A stretch of 64,000 nucleotides of DNA from positions 23,725,175-23,789,174 of the forward strand of contig CM023540.1 in the NCBI GenBank assembly GCA_013350335.1. Reading direction: 5' to 3'. The notes below the pieces were generated by a model. That model searched no databases and had not been told where the DNA came from. It saw only the letters and a list, made by a program, of their open reading frames with translations. Numbering within the stretch: the first letter of the stretch is position 1; every line of letters begins with the position of its first letter. Origin of the DNA: Chimonanthus salicifolius. Taxonomy: Eukaryota; Streptophyta; Magnoliopsida; Laurales; Calycanthaceae. The position numbers and the translations under genes are program-made. Shown one piece after another: positions 35,504-48,000 of this stretch.

Positions 35504-35833
35504 TTGGGGATTAGAGATTAATTAATGCAAACACAATCACACAAATCACACGACACAAGATTTACGTGGTTCGGCTAGAACGCCTACGTCCACGGAGCGA
35601 GATCAAATCTACTATGTAGAAAAACAAGTACAGAGGATTACAAGGTCTCTCCCTCTCAGATCTCTCTGTCTCTCACTCTCTCTGTAATCCCTCTCACTCT
35701 GTGTCTTACACAGGAATACAATAAGATATAAGTCACCCTACTGGGCCTAAGCCCAATAGGCCCATAAGTGGGGCTGGCCCACAACAATCTCCCCCTCCAG
35801 CCCCAGGAGGAGGAGAACACTCTGACATGGATG

Positions 35834-37210
35834 TCATCTTCTGTAGAGGCCAGATGCCCCTACGCAGAACTCAAACTTGTTCTTTGAAAGAACTTTGGTG
35901 AATGCGTCTGCTGGATTGTGGTCTGTATGGATCTTCTTTACACTGATCTGTTTCTCTTCAATAGCTGATCTCAACCAATGATATCTCAAATCAATGTGCT
36001 TCGTTCTTGAGTGATACATGGCATTCTTACTCAAGTCGATGGCGCTCTGACTGTCACAATACACTGTGTAGTCTTCCTGTTTTATGCCTATTTCCCGAAG
36101 AAATCTCTTTTGCCAAACCATCTCTTTCCCAGCTTCTGTAGCAGCAATGTACTCTACCTCTGCCGTAGAAAGTGCTACACACTTCTGTAACTTGGATTGC
36201 CAACTGACGGCTCCTCTAGCAAATGTGAAAAGATAACCAGAAGTGGACTTGCGACCATCAAGGTCACCAGCCATATCTGCATCTGTGTAGCCAGTAATAA
36301 AAGGGTCTCCACCAAACATGATGCCCATACTCGATGTACCTCGTAGGTATCTGAAGATCCATCTCACTGCCTCCCAATGATCATGTCCTGGGTCTGACAT
36401 AAATTTGCTCACCAATCCAACTGCATGTGCTATATCTGGTCTCGTGCAAACCATCGCGTACATGAGACTACCAACTGCTGACTGATATGGAATCTGACTC
36501 ATCTTGTCTTTCTTTGTCTCTGATGAAGGACAACATTCCTTACTCAGCTTGAAGTGAGCGGCGAGAGGAGTGCTAACGGAGTTGCAATCCCTCATGCCGA
36601 ATCTCTCCAAGACCTTCTCAATGTATTTCTCTTGAGACATGATAATCTTCTTTTTCTTTCTATCTCTGTGAATCTCCATACCCAAAATGTGTCTAACAGG
36701 GCCAAGATCTTTCATGTCAAACGCCTTTGACAGGTCTGCCTTCAACAACTTGATCAATTCAGAACTCTTTCCAAATATCAACATGTCATCCACATATAAT
36801 AACAGGATGATGAACTGATCACCCTTGAACTCCTGATAATACACACATGAGTCACCTGAACTATGTTTGTATCCTTGTCCTGTCATGAAAGAGTGAAACT
36901 TCTTGTACCATTGCCGCAGTGCCTGTTTCAGTCCGTACAAGCTCTTCTTGAGTCGGCAAACAAGATTCTCCTTGCCCTTCAACTCAAACCCCTCGGGTTG
37001 TTTCATGTAGATCTCTTCGTCTAGGTCAACGTGAAGAAATGCAATCTTCACGTCCTTCTGTTCAATCTCAAGATCTAGACTCGCGGCTAAGCCCAACATA
37101 ACTCGTATGGAGCTCATCTTCACCACTGGTGAGAATATCTCGTCGAAGTCCACTCCCTTCTTCTGTCCAAAGCCCTTCACCACTAAACGGGCTTTATACT
37201 TTTTCTCCAT
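35834..37210 (-). pseudogene. Copia reverse transcriptase and RNase H (part of a broken pol)
   Basis: A 458-codon open frame from the conserved KARLVVKGFGQKKGVDF block through VKIAFLHVDLDEEIYM, the catalytic YVDDM, TRPDIAHAVG, and the RNase H region (TDADMAGDLDGRKSTSGY, STAEVEYIA, DSQSAIDLSKN) to the natural C terminus. It is separated from gag-integrase by a region with several stops and frameshifts (37210-37990), so no full polyprotein can be made. Confidence 0.9.
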
Positions 37211-37807
37211 CCTTTTTCACCCGAAAGACCCATTTGTTCTGTAGGGCCTTCCTGCCAACTAGTAGATCAACCAACTCATATGTGTTGTTCTTCTTAAGAG
37301 ACATCATCTCTTCTACCATAGCTTTCCCCTAGTGAATTCTGTTTTTGTCGCCTATAGCCTCTGAGTAACTCTCAGGCTCCCCCTCACTGGTCATCAACAC
37401 ATAATCGGAACTCGGGTATCTCCTGGATGGGTTATGCTCTCTAACAAATCTCTAGGAGGTATAACATCCTCCGATGTAGAAGTACTAGGGGGGTGCTCCC
37501 TCTCGCTCAACTGTCTATCTCTGTCCTGATCATCCTCCACTGTGTCCTCAACTGTATCATGTATCGGCTCATTAACTGTCTCATCTGTAGACGTATCTGC
37601 TGGCCCACTGACACTGTCACTGTGACTGCTAGAAGGAACATCTGACCCACTGTCGTCTGACTAACTGACTAACGGTGCAGGTGAAGGAGAAGGTGTTGCT
37701 GTTGACTGAGATGTGTCAGGAGTGGAGATGGGACCTTGATCTAGGTCACTGGAATATGTGGATTTATTGTTCTCATTGAAGAACTCATCTTCACAGAATA
37801 CCACGTC

Positions 37808-39953
37808 TCAACTCCTGAACATTTTCTGCTGAGCTAGATCCCACAGTCTGTATCCGAACTCTGGACGACCATAACCAATAAATGCACACAATGTCGACTT
37901 TACATCCAATTTCTTCCTCGACATATCAGGGATGTGTGCATAGCAAACGCAGCCAAAAACTCTGAGATGCTTGTAGGAAACTTTTCTGCCTGTCCACAAA
38001 CATTATGCCACTTCACCATTTAAGGGAGCTGATGGTGAGCGGTTGATGAGGTATACTGCTGTCCTCGCTGCTTTCGCTCCAAAATCTCTTGGGTAGATTT
38101 GCGTTGTGAACTATACAACGCATTCGCTCAACAATGGTGCGGTTGTAGCGCTCTGCTCCACCGTTATGCTGGGGAGTTCCTGGCACTGTCAACTCATGTC
38201 GAATGCCGTGCTTCTTGCAGAATTCTTTAAACTCTCCCGATGTGTACTCTCCACCATTATCGGTCCTCAGACATTTCAATTTTCTACCTGTTTCTCTCTC
38301 CACAGAGGCAACAAACTCACGGAAGAATGAGAAAGTCTGATCTTTGGATCTCATGAAATAAATCCAGCACTTTCTCGTAGAATCATTGATAAAGGTAACA
38401 AAGTACTTGTTCTTGCCCAATGACTCCACCTCTATCGGTCCACAAACGTCTGAGTATACTAGGTCTAGCTTCCTGGCCTTTATGTGGCCCTTTAGATTGA
38501 AGGAAGCTCTTGTCTGCTTGCCCATGATGCAATGCTCACAACTGTCTAGCCGGGTGCAATCAGTCCGTGGAATAAGGGCTTTCCTCTGAAGAATCTGCAG
38601 CCCTTTCTCACTTAGATGTGCAAGTCTCCGGTGCCATAGAGAGAAAGCAGTCTCTCTCTGTACTGCGTGCATTTGGCCGGTGCAAACTGTGCCAGTCACA
38701 ACATACAGGTAATCTCTGATCACCCCTCGTGCCATGGTAAGCGACCCCTTGCTGATCTTACATCGGTCTCCGCCGAATGTACTGATGTATCCCTCTGTGC
38801 CGAGTACCCTCGCAGAAATGAGGTTCAATCTGATGTCTGGCACATGTCTCACATCCTTCAAACTAATCTCACAGCCATGACTAGTCTTCATACTAATGTT
38901 CCCAACTCCAGTGATAGGGGAACATGCAGAGTTGCCCATCCGAACTGTTCCAAAATCTCCGGATGTATACGTGGAGAAGAAGCTCCTGTGAGGCGTATAA
39001 TGATAAGTGGCACCAGTGTCAATGACCCACTCAGACGAGGAGGGGATAATGGACAGACTCTCCCCCTCACTGGTGGTCACTATGACAAGAGTACGCGGCT
39101 CCTGAGATGTGGCAGCCGTGGTGTCTGAAGAATCTGGCTTTCGTGCCTGATACTGCACAGTCTGATTATTTTCTCTCTTCCACACCCTGCACTGATTCTT
39201 AAAGTGCCCTGCTCTACCACAGTGAAAACACTTTTTGCTGTCTCTGCCTCTGCTCTGAGATCTATGACCTCCACCGGGTCTGCTCTTGCTTCTATGGTCC
39301 TGGCGACCATGAGTTTTATGTCTTCTGCCCCTATCCTGTGACACATATGCTCCGGAAGAAGAAGTTACGATGCCCTTTTCTTTCCATCTCATCTCTTCAT
39401 TCATCAAGGACTCCTTGACTGTCTCTAAGGATAGCTCGCCACCGGGTGCAGAGTTACTCAAAGCAATCACCAGAGTCTCAAAAGAATCTGGTAGTGTCGC
39501 CATGAGAAGAAGAGTCAAAATCTCATCTGCAAATATGATCTTCGCACTGGCCAACTGGTTCACCATACCCTGAAAGTTGCTGAGGTGTTCTGACATTGAC
39601 ATGTTCTCATTGTATGTCAGTTTCACCAGTCTCTTGATAACAGAGGCTTTGTTCACTGGCGCCTTACTCTCATACATTGTAGACAATTTGGTCCACAGTT
39701 CATCTGCCTTCTTTTCTGCTGTGATATGGTGAAGAATGCTGTCATCGACATACTCCTTGATCAGGCTCACAGCCTTCAAATGCTTGTACTCCCATTCTTT
39801 GGGCTTTGCCTTCATATCTTCAGGCATAGATACATCTCTTAAAATGGGATAATATAAGTCATGCTTAATCAGGAGATCTTGCATCCGGGTCTTCCATAGG
39901 AGATAATTGCCCGGTACCAATTTCATGACTGTAGAACTGGAGCTGGATGTCAT
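37808..39953 (-). pseudogene. Copia gag, protease and integrase (broken)
   Basis: Starts at the ATG at 39953 (MTSSSSSTVMKLVPGNYLLW). It has a gag domain, the zinc knuckle CFHCGRAGHFKNQC, protease motif VIDTGATYHY, the integrase zinc-binding region (HRRLAHLS ... CEHCIMGKQ) and integrase core residues in YSDVCGP, RTDNGGEY and HNGGAERYNRT. A one-base insertion near 38075 shifts the frame, a stop follows near 38008, and the integrase C-terminal part continues at 37999-37808 in another frame. Confidence 0.9.
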
Positions 39954-40085
39954 TCTATCACTGTCCTCTGTTCTGTTTGTGCTCAAATGCGGAAGCAAAT
40001 AACCAACAGTGTAAATTTGTATCCCTGCACAAACGTAGGGATCTACTACTGGCATCCAACCAAATACCCCCGAACTCCTCACCAA

Positions 40086-40316
40086 GGCTAAGATATAAAC
40101 AGACATCCAAGGTTCTAAACTTCATTTGAGGAAGATGAATCTTTACACAAGTGAAGTCCTGAACTTTGGGGAATCATCCCCAATCCATTCATGCACAAAG
40201 TGAAAGCTGAGGAAATTTCAACTAATATATCTGATATCATCCAATTTATTGAGATGATAGTGAGAACCATTAGATTTTTTTTTTTTTTGACAAAGGTGTT
40301 CAGACGTCTCACCTGT
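40086..40316. repeat. Right copy of the ~230 bp duplicated flank
   Basis: Direct repeat of 35270-35503. It abuts the truncated 5' side of the Copia element and then continues into unique sequence (TATTAGAACAGG). Confidence 0.95.
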
Positions 40317-42004
40317 ATTAGAACAGGAAACAATTTTAACCTAACTAGTTTTTAGGACATGTACAAGCTTCCTAATCTTACACACATCACCTCCTAATCT
40401 TACACACACCACATAAATAACTACGAAGAGTGATCCATAACCATCAGAATTATTTATTATCGAGTGGACGACAATCTGACAAATTTGGATCAATGTATCA
40501 GTTTTCAGGCGTTTATTTTTCACTATGCTCATCTCAGCATATGGCCGACATGGGAGGCACCGAGTATCCAGCCCATCCACACCGTGCAGTAGACCTCATG
40601 CATTAATTAGGACGGCCCAAAAGTCAGCTTAATTGAGCAACCACAGCTATGACTATGAGTTCTAACTAAAGACAACAATGGTAATTACCTCTGAAAAAGG
40701 AGAGAGAGATATGTTGTGTTAATTCTTGTACTATATAGTGATCTAAGTCGTACTGAATGCTCAGCTCCAATTGGAGTGATCAACAGCCACACTCCTAAGC
40801 TAGGGAGGTTAAGAGGGAGGCAGCACACCCACTTCCAAGGAAGTGGAGAGCAAAGACACTAACTCAAAAAAAAATTAAGATATAAGAGTATTTTGTAATT
40901 TTGTACCTAGTTTCATTTATATATTGTATCTTTGAGGGATTTCTGGAGTTATGAACAATCATTCTTTTTAAAAGAAGTAAACAGAAGAGAGCATGGAAAC
41001 TCTATTCTTGAAAATAGTAAAATCACTCCAATTTCGCCATGAACATAGGCACACTACAAACGACATAAATCTTGTATTTTGTGTGGTTGCTTGTGTGCTT
41101 GTCGCATCATGATTTGTTTATGAGAGAGTTCTAAATGATGATAATATGATATCACTATTTGGGAATGAAAGTTGAGAAATTCTATACAAAATAGAAACAG
41201 CGAATCCAAAGCTAGGTTCAAAATCAGGAGAAAAAAATCCAGTTAAAACAGTCCAATTTCATAGTTTTGAGTTAATTGGATTTGAGTACACACACCCACA
41301 GGATTTGAGCATTTGACTAGAGATATACATTAATTGGCAATTGGGTTAAGGAATTTTGCTAATTTGCATGGAATCCAATCAACAAGAACCACAGATCCTA
41401 ATGGGCACGCCCTAAGGACATGATGAGAAGATCCTAACACATAATTTGATGCCCACAGTCGGTAGGAGTGAGAGAAAAATGTAGCAATAGTGTAACAGAG
41501 ATGAGACACAGAACAGGTGCCTAGGGCCTCCCACTTTTATGTAGATTAGTATGGTACCTTCCAACCATGGTGGGGCGAAGCTATATATCACATTCTGGAT
41601 TAGAGAATCATGGGGCTCATGCAGAAGTTGGGCCCAACAATTGCCAACCTGAAAGGTCCCATGACTCTCATCAACTCCCAATCTCAGTTATGGAACCTGA
41701 ATAACTCCTCCAACTCCTCTCTACAGAAACAAGGCCACCTCTTCAATTCAAGAAGCATTTAAGTTGGTGATAACAATGTTTAATCAGACACTGTATGGAG
41801 AAAAGAAAGATGAGTGTAAAAAGTGATCCGTGAAACCTTCACTTATTTAAGCTTATGAATAGCAAGTACACCATCTCCTCACTATTACAAAGGTTATCAT
41901 TGCCATCATGCGGAATAAAATAACGATGCATAGTCATAGATAAAATGACCATACCAATGTTAAAAGTTCAAGACAAAAAAAAAAAATCCATAGTGAGATC
42001 TGTA
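40317..42004. other. Intergenic region downstream of RPE
   Basis: No gene recognised. The RPE 3' UTR should lie within the last few hundred bases before 42005, since the gene is on the minus strand. Short frames here resemble nothing known. Confidence 0.5.
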
Positions 42005-45000
42005 TCAGCTGTTTTGCTTAGCTCCCTCAACACACTTCCTCATCATGGATATTACTTGGGCTGGTTCTGGAGCTCCAAAAACAGAGCTTCCGGCAACAAT
42101 ACAGTTTGCACCTGCTGAAGCTGCAGCATCAATGGTTGAGGGTCCCAAACCGCCATCAACCTGCATCACCCAACATGTTCCAAAGGTTTAAAAAACAAAA
42201 AGAATTATACTTCTTCTATTGCATTGGAAGAGAGAGAGAGAGAGTAAAAGACAGCCACAAATTTTCCAAAGATCATTTGCACACCCGCAATGTAATTACT
42301 AGAAGATTCAAGGTTCAAGGAGTACACTGCAATATGTCTGGCTACCGATCATCATCGTCATTTCTTAAAGTCCCATTCCACAAGTGGCCTTCAATTCCTC
42401 ATCCATGGCAGTTTTAGGTCTTTTGTATGTGTTGTAACCACCTTAAACGAGGTCCTTGAATTTCTCTTCTACCAGAGAAACTTACACTTTTCCTTATATG
42501 TATTAATTCTTAATATTTTCTTTTACTCTTCATATCTACTTTACATCTCTGCAACATGTAATTTATCTTGGCATTTCTTCATTACCAACATTCATTCCAT
42601 AATCAAGATGGAACTCATTGTCAGTACAACATTCCACTAGCTTCTATCCACTTTGCCACTCCTCCAATAACCCAATAGCAATATCGAAATGAATGTTAAT
42701 AATTAGCATGTCGAATCAGGTGGCCAATAGATTTTAGATCCAGTAAAGTTGCACTTCATATTCTTTGTTCTAATTTTTGAAGCACTTGCTTCTAAAGCTT
42801 TTCTCCACAATTCTACCTTATTATTTAACAAATCTCGCCACTCACTAATTAAAAGCACAAAAGAGACAATCAACAAGGAACTTTATCTTTTCTCTCAAGT
42901 TTTCCAAGACAAATGCAAATAAATCAGGGCTTAAAACAGCCTATTAGAGAAGCCAAAATCCAACCTTGAACATTGTTATCCCCCTACAAAAAGTTCTTGC
43001 ACATCCCATCATATATATCCATTACAATCTCAAAATATCCATTAGGAAAGCAAGCTCCTTTCAATCATTGCAAAATTAATTGACTTGGGGAGCCCTATTT
43101 TATGTCTTTCACATCAAGAAAAAACATACAGTACTTTTTCTCTTCTATCTGAGCTTTCCTGAGTTGTTTCAATAGAAAATTGAATTCCATTGTTGATCTA
43201 CATGGCATAACTCAAATTGTTCTTTGAAATACTAGATTTTTGTCATAGGTAATGTGTGTAGGCTCAGTAGTATGGACATTTCTAGGCTTTCTAAAGTCCT
43301 TTCCATTGAACCTTTAATTTTTTTTTTCCCTCTCATCAATGACATTTTAAATATCTGCATTCCATAACCATGCTTCATGATGTATATACTTATCCTTCAG
43401 AAAGATAAAATGGAAGACCTATCTTAAAGAGTGGAACTAAAAAAGCATAAATGAGAAGGTGGCAAATGATAATGATATCTTTCGGAGAGATGTATATGCC
43501 TTTGTTGTCTTTGACTCCAACAAGATCACAGCTTTGTGACCATTTAATACAACCTACTTTTTTCCTTTTTTTTGAACAGAATACAACCTATCAACAATCA
43601 CACAGTTCATTAGAATTGATATCCCACTTCCTGTCCCCATACCACATGGCAAAACCAGGTAACCAACCCAGGCGGGACATTGTCCCCACTCCTATTTTCA
43701 AAAAAGGCTCCATGCCAAATATGAAGGTCCACCCCTGATGCCCCTGACATTCTCAAACATCTATTCTTTTAAATGTTACAGATTCTTCTTCTTTGAAGTT
43801 CCACCACATTATTCTTGGGCAATCTCATCATTTCTTATTGGTCATTCAGATTTACTGCACATATTCAACATCAATAACATGTGCTCTGTTGATACTCCTA
43901 GATGACATATTTACAAATTGACTGCTGTCTTGGTCTCAGTAAAAAGGTGGTCTATTTATGTCTTACTAGGCCCTCTCTTAAATGTCACAGGGTATTCATT
44001 TCTTCTTAAAGTAGTATTAGCTATTCCAAAATAAGATACCGCTGCAAAATAAAGGATAGATCTCCCAAATTTCATTCCCCACCCCCCTCCATTCTTCTGA
44101 AAAACATTATGTATACAATTTCCTCATATAACATTTTTATATTTATATTCTATGCCTGCCAATTAAAGTCTCTTCCAATTATTATATTTCTCTAGCAGGT
44201 ATATCTTGTACAAACTCATCCATCAAAAACCAATATTTCTTTTATTGACTTGGCCTAATCTCAATTGATGTGTATATACACTTTTATTATTTAAATTTCC
44301 TTACCACTACGACCTATGGTCTCTCTTTTGACCACTTTAATCTTCTCCAAGGCCAACTGTATTTTTTAATTACTCTTCCCTAAATTGAAAGCTTGAACTG
44401 TAAGATACTTGGCAAATCCCATCCCACGACACCCTCCCAACAAAAAATAAAAAAACACGACAAAAACACAAAAAGGAATGGAAAAGGGCTTTCCCATCTA
44501 ACAATAATCTACAATGTGATGTGACAATTTCATTACAACTTATTTCCTATCTACCAAAACTCTCGATCACTTGGCCTCAAGTGCTGCACATAATGGAATA
44601 CCAAATGTAGTGAATCCAATTTTTATTCCAAACACCTAACCATCCATTGTTCCAACGTATTCAACCAATAGCAATTCAGAGTATATCCAAGAAATTATGC
44701 TCCAAAGTCAGTGAAAGGCCAGCATGACGGCATGGTTCTGTTCGACGGTTATAAATAGATAAATCACAAATGAAGAAAGAGATAACCGCAGTTGATCATT
44801 TATTAAATTTCTAATGGAAAACAACAAAAGAAACAATTTGAAGCACTAAAACAACGTAGTCAAACAAAAACAAAGAAGCAAAGACCAGATCACTAGATTA
44901 ATTAAGTAATATGAATAGTACATGGAAATGTCTGCCAATCACTGTTGCCTGACTAAAAGAGCATCTTATAAGAGAGATAAATGGCTTGAGATTGCAACGG

Positions 45001-48000
45001 AATTGGCTGTTTATGACCATTCAATCTATGCAATTTTTTTATTCAATCATCACTACCATTTTCTGTTTACCATCCCAGTAATTGGAAAACCTGGGTGGTC
45101 ATGAAAATCCATTTTCCATATTAATCTTGAGCCATAACATATCCATAATCAGATACTCCACAGTCTCAACACATATGCCACAGGCTGATAACATTTACCA
45201 AATGGTATAAGATGCAGAATGAACATATAAGGGTGTGGGGTTTGGCGACTGTGAGATTCCAAAAGTTTAAGATTCAGAGTTTATCAGATTAAAATCTTAT
45301 AGATAAAAATATTGTCAGAATGAAATAATGCCATTTGGCAACTGTTAAAGAATCTGATAATTGGTATATTGTTGTTTGACAGGTATTGAATATATTATAA
45401 GATTAAAATATTGTTGTTAACTATAATATATTTTTGAGTTATTATAGTTTAAATAAATTTTAATTAAATGTTTCACAATAATCAAATTGGAGAAAAAGAA
45501 ATGGAATATTGAAATTTCATCCCATGCGACAAAAGCAAAATTGAGAAGTAGAAAGTAAATATCCAAATTCAACTCACAATCGTCTATCTAAAAAGAAATT
45601 AAAGAATAGTACATGAATATTTAAATTCATTCCATAACCAGCTAACTACAAACAAAGACCTAATACAAATTCACACTATCAAATAGCATTTTGTTATTTA
45701 GAAAAATTTGAGCCTTTTGCTATTACCAAAAAAAAAACTAATACAAATTATATTCAATTTTCACAAACATTAAATTTAAGTAAATTAATTAATTCCAAAA
45801 ACATCAACAACAAATTTATTTATATAATGTTAACCTTATTTGCCCAAACAAAAAGTTAAAGAGTATCAGAGAGCAAACTTTTAAATTCAGTCTATGATAC
45901 ATCCAAATTTAGTCCTGCAACTCAATCAAAACTTGAAAATTATGAAATTCAAACATCCAATTTTAGTCCATAACCATTTAAATTCAGTTACAATAATCTA
46001 AATAAAAATTGAAGAAATTAAGGAATAAACCTTTGAATCATATAAAAGTTTAAAAACTCAGTGAACAAGTATTAAAATTCAGCCTATAAAGATAAATCAG
46101 AGAGAGGGAGGGAGAGAACCCGTGTTTTGCCAGATTTGCAACTTTCATCATCTCCAGATGTGCTCTGAGGCAGGTCTACTGTAGCATGGAAAATGCAGTT
46201 TTCTTGGATATTCTGAGCGCTAAACTTTGTCAAACAGACCCTTCTTGGGTCATTAAGTTTTTCAGATTATAATCTACTTTCTTATGAGATATTACAAGAT
46301 ATCATTTTAACAAACATTCACTTGAGCAATGTAACCATGTCACTGGACTATTGATAAATATGGTCCATGGTAAACAGAAGCATTCTACAGAAACTTCAAC
46401 CATATATTAAGGTACTGTTGATCCAATAAATTTCTGCAAATCACAAGCCAATGAGAGAGGAGAACCAGGAAATCATGTTACCTCGATATCAAGAGATGGG
46501 TACTTCTTTCTCAGCACTCGTACCTGGCCACCAAAGAAATCCAAAGAAGGATTGTTAGAGTCAAGAAGGCACCATGTTGACAACATGATTAAGGAAAGTA
46601 TGTATGACAGTATGCACCTTATCCATCATTTCTGGCATGAACTTCTGACCACCAAAGCCAGGTTCCACTGTCATAACAAGGACCATTTGCACAGGATTTT
46701 CAGCTTCAACCTGTAAAGAAAATTTAATCAAAAACTGAATCCAATCTTTGGGAGTCCAACGAATTTCTTTTATAAGCATTTTAATTCCACAACTTTGTAG
46801 GCTTTACGATGGCAAAGCATTAACATTTGGGGATCTCTTCTGGAACCATATAGGTGTATAGTCAACACTAGACTTTCAGTAACTGATTTTAAAAAGAACT
46901 ACAATCCTCACCATCATGAATCAAACATTACATAGTAGTAGTACTAGTAGCAATGATAGTAGTAATAGAAGTAAAAACTAGAATTCTCGCCTTCAGGTCA
47001 TTTAAATCTCTAACTTCATTTTCATGAGAAATATTTTTTGAAAGATATTTCATGAGAAATTTATCAAGATGCACAAATAAGCAGTGGGCACAAAGTAGGC
47101 ACTTACAAACATGAAGACACATTGTTACCATATTCCCTACACGATATTCAAGTCGAGTACAAAATCAAGTCAAATTTGGATCTACATAAATGGGGACAGA
47201 TTCAAGAAACAAGCAAATGGATGGAGAGGTACTGCATTTTACTAGTGTTGGAGGTCTTGCGTTATCTTGTTTTGATCTAATCATTCTGTTTTTATTTCTT
47301 TTGTTTTGCTCCAATGTATCTCTCTTATATGGAGCTTGTTACACTTTTCCATTTATAATATATCCATGTCTCTGTTCTATATATTATACATATAGTATAG
47401 ATACACATATACACACTCAAGCATATGAAATAACATGACTACAAGGTTAACAACAAAAACTAAGGGCTTAATAATAATAAATTACTAAAAGTTAGGGACT
47501 GTTTGGATGGGCCTGGTGTCACCATCTTTGATAAGCCATGCAGAGAGAAGTGGTGTTATGTACCAAGGGATAAACTTCTTCGATAGGAGTTGCAGGCTTT
47601 AAAGATACACCAGGTCGCATACCCTTCGCCTTAATTTTCTGAATGAGTTCTTGCCAATTATCTGTAACACAATATCATACGATGGTAATGGGTTACATAT
47701 AAAGGGAAATTATCAAAACATATAGAGGAAAATTCAGACACCATAACATGCCTTTTGAAGCCTCAACATGAAAAGTAAAGCCAGAAGCACCAGCTTTTGC
47801 TAGTGGTTCCACATAATCTAAAGGATTTGTGACCATAAGGTGACAGTCCAGATAGGCCCTAAAAACCCAAAATTCTGAAAATTAGTTGGCATTGAAAACA
47901 CTTGAAAATGAGCAGTGGTTCTTTTCTTCAATAGAAAGCGAAAACTCATACTCAGTGTGTTTCCTCAAACTCTCTATGACTGGAGCTCCAATAGTAAGAT

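Larger units (their letters stand above)
35502..40085 (-). mobile_element. Decayed Ty1/Copia retrotransposon with only a 3' LTR
   Basis: One LTR of 285 bp (35502-35786; TGTTG...CAACA) is preceded, on the minus strand, by a polypurine tract CTGGAGGGGGAGAT. Protein order is gag, protease, integrase, reverse transcriptase, RNase H, which defines Copia; the sequence looks like the Tnt1/Tork group. At the other end the element stops at about 40085, roughly 130 bp beyond the gag ATG (39953), with no 5' LTR and no primer-binding site, and runs straight into a second copy of the ~230 bp left flank. Confidence 0.9.

Noticed and set aside
42480..44350. Possible antisense LINE reverse transcriptase within RPE intron 7
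   Set aside because: No frame gave convincing RT motifs.
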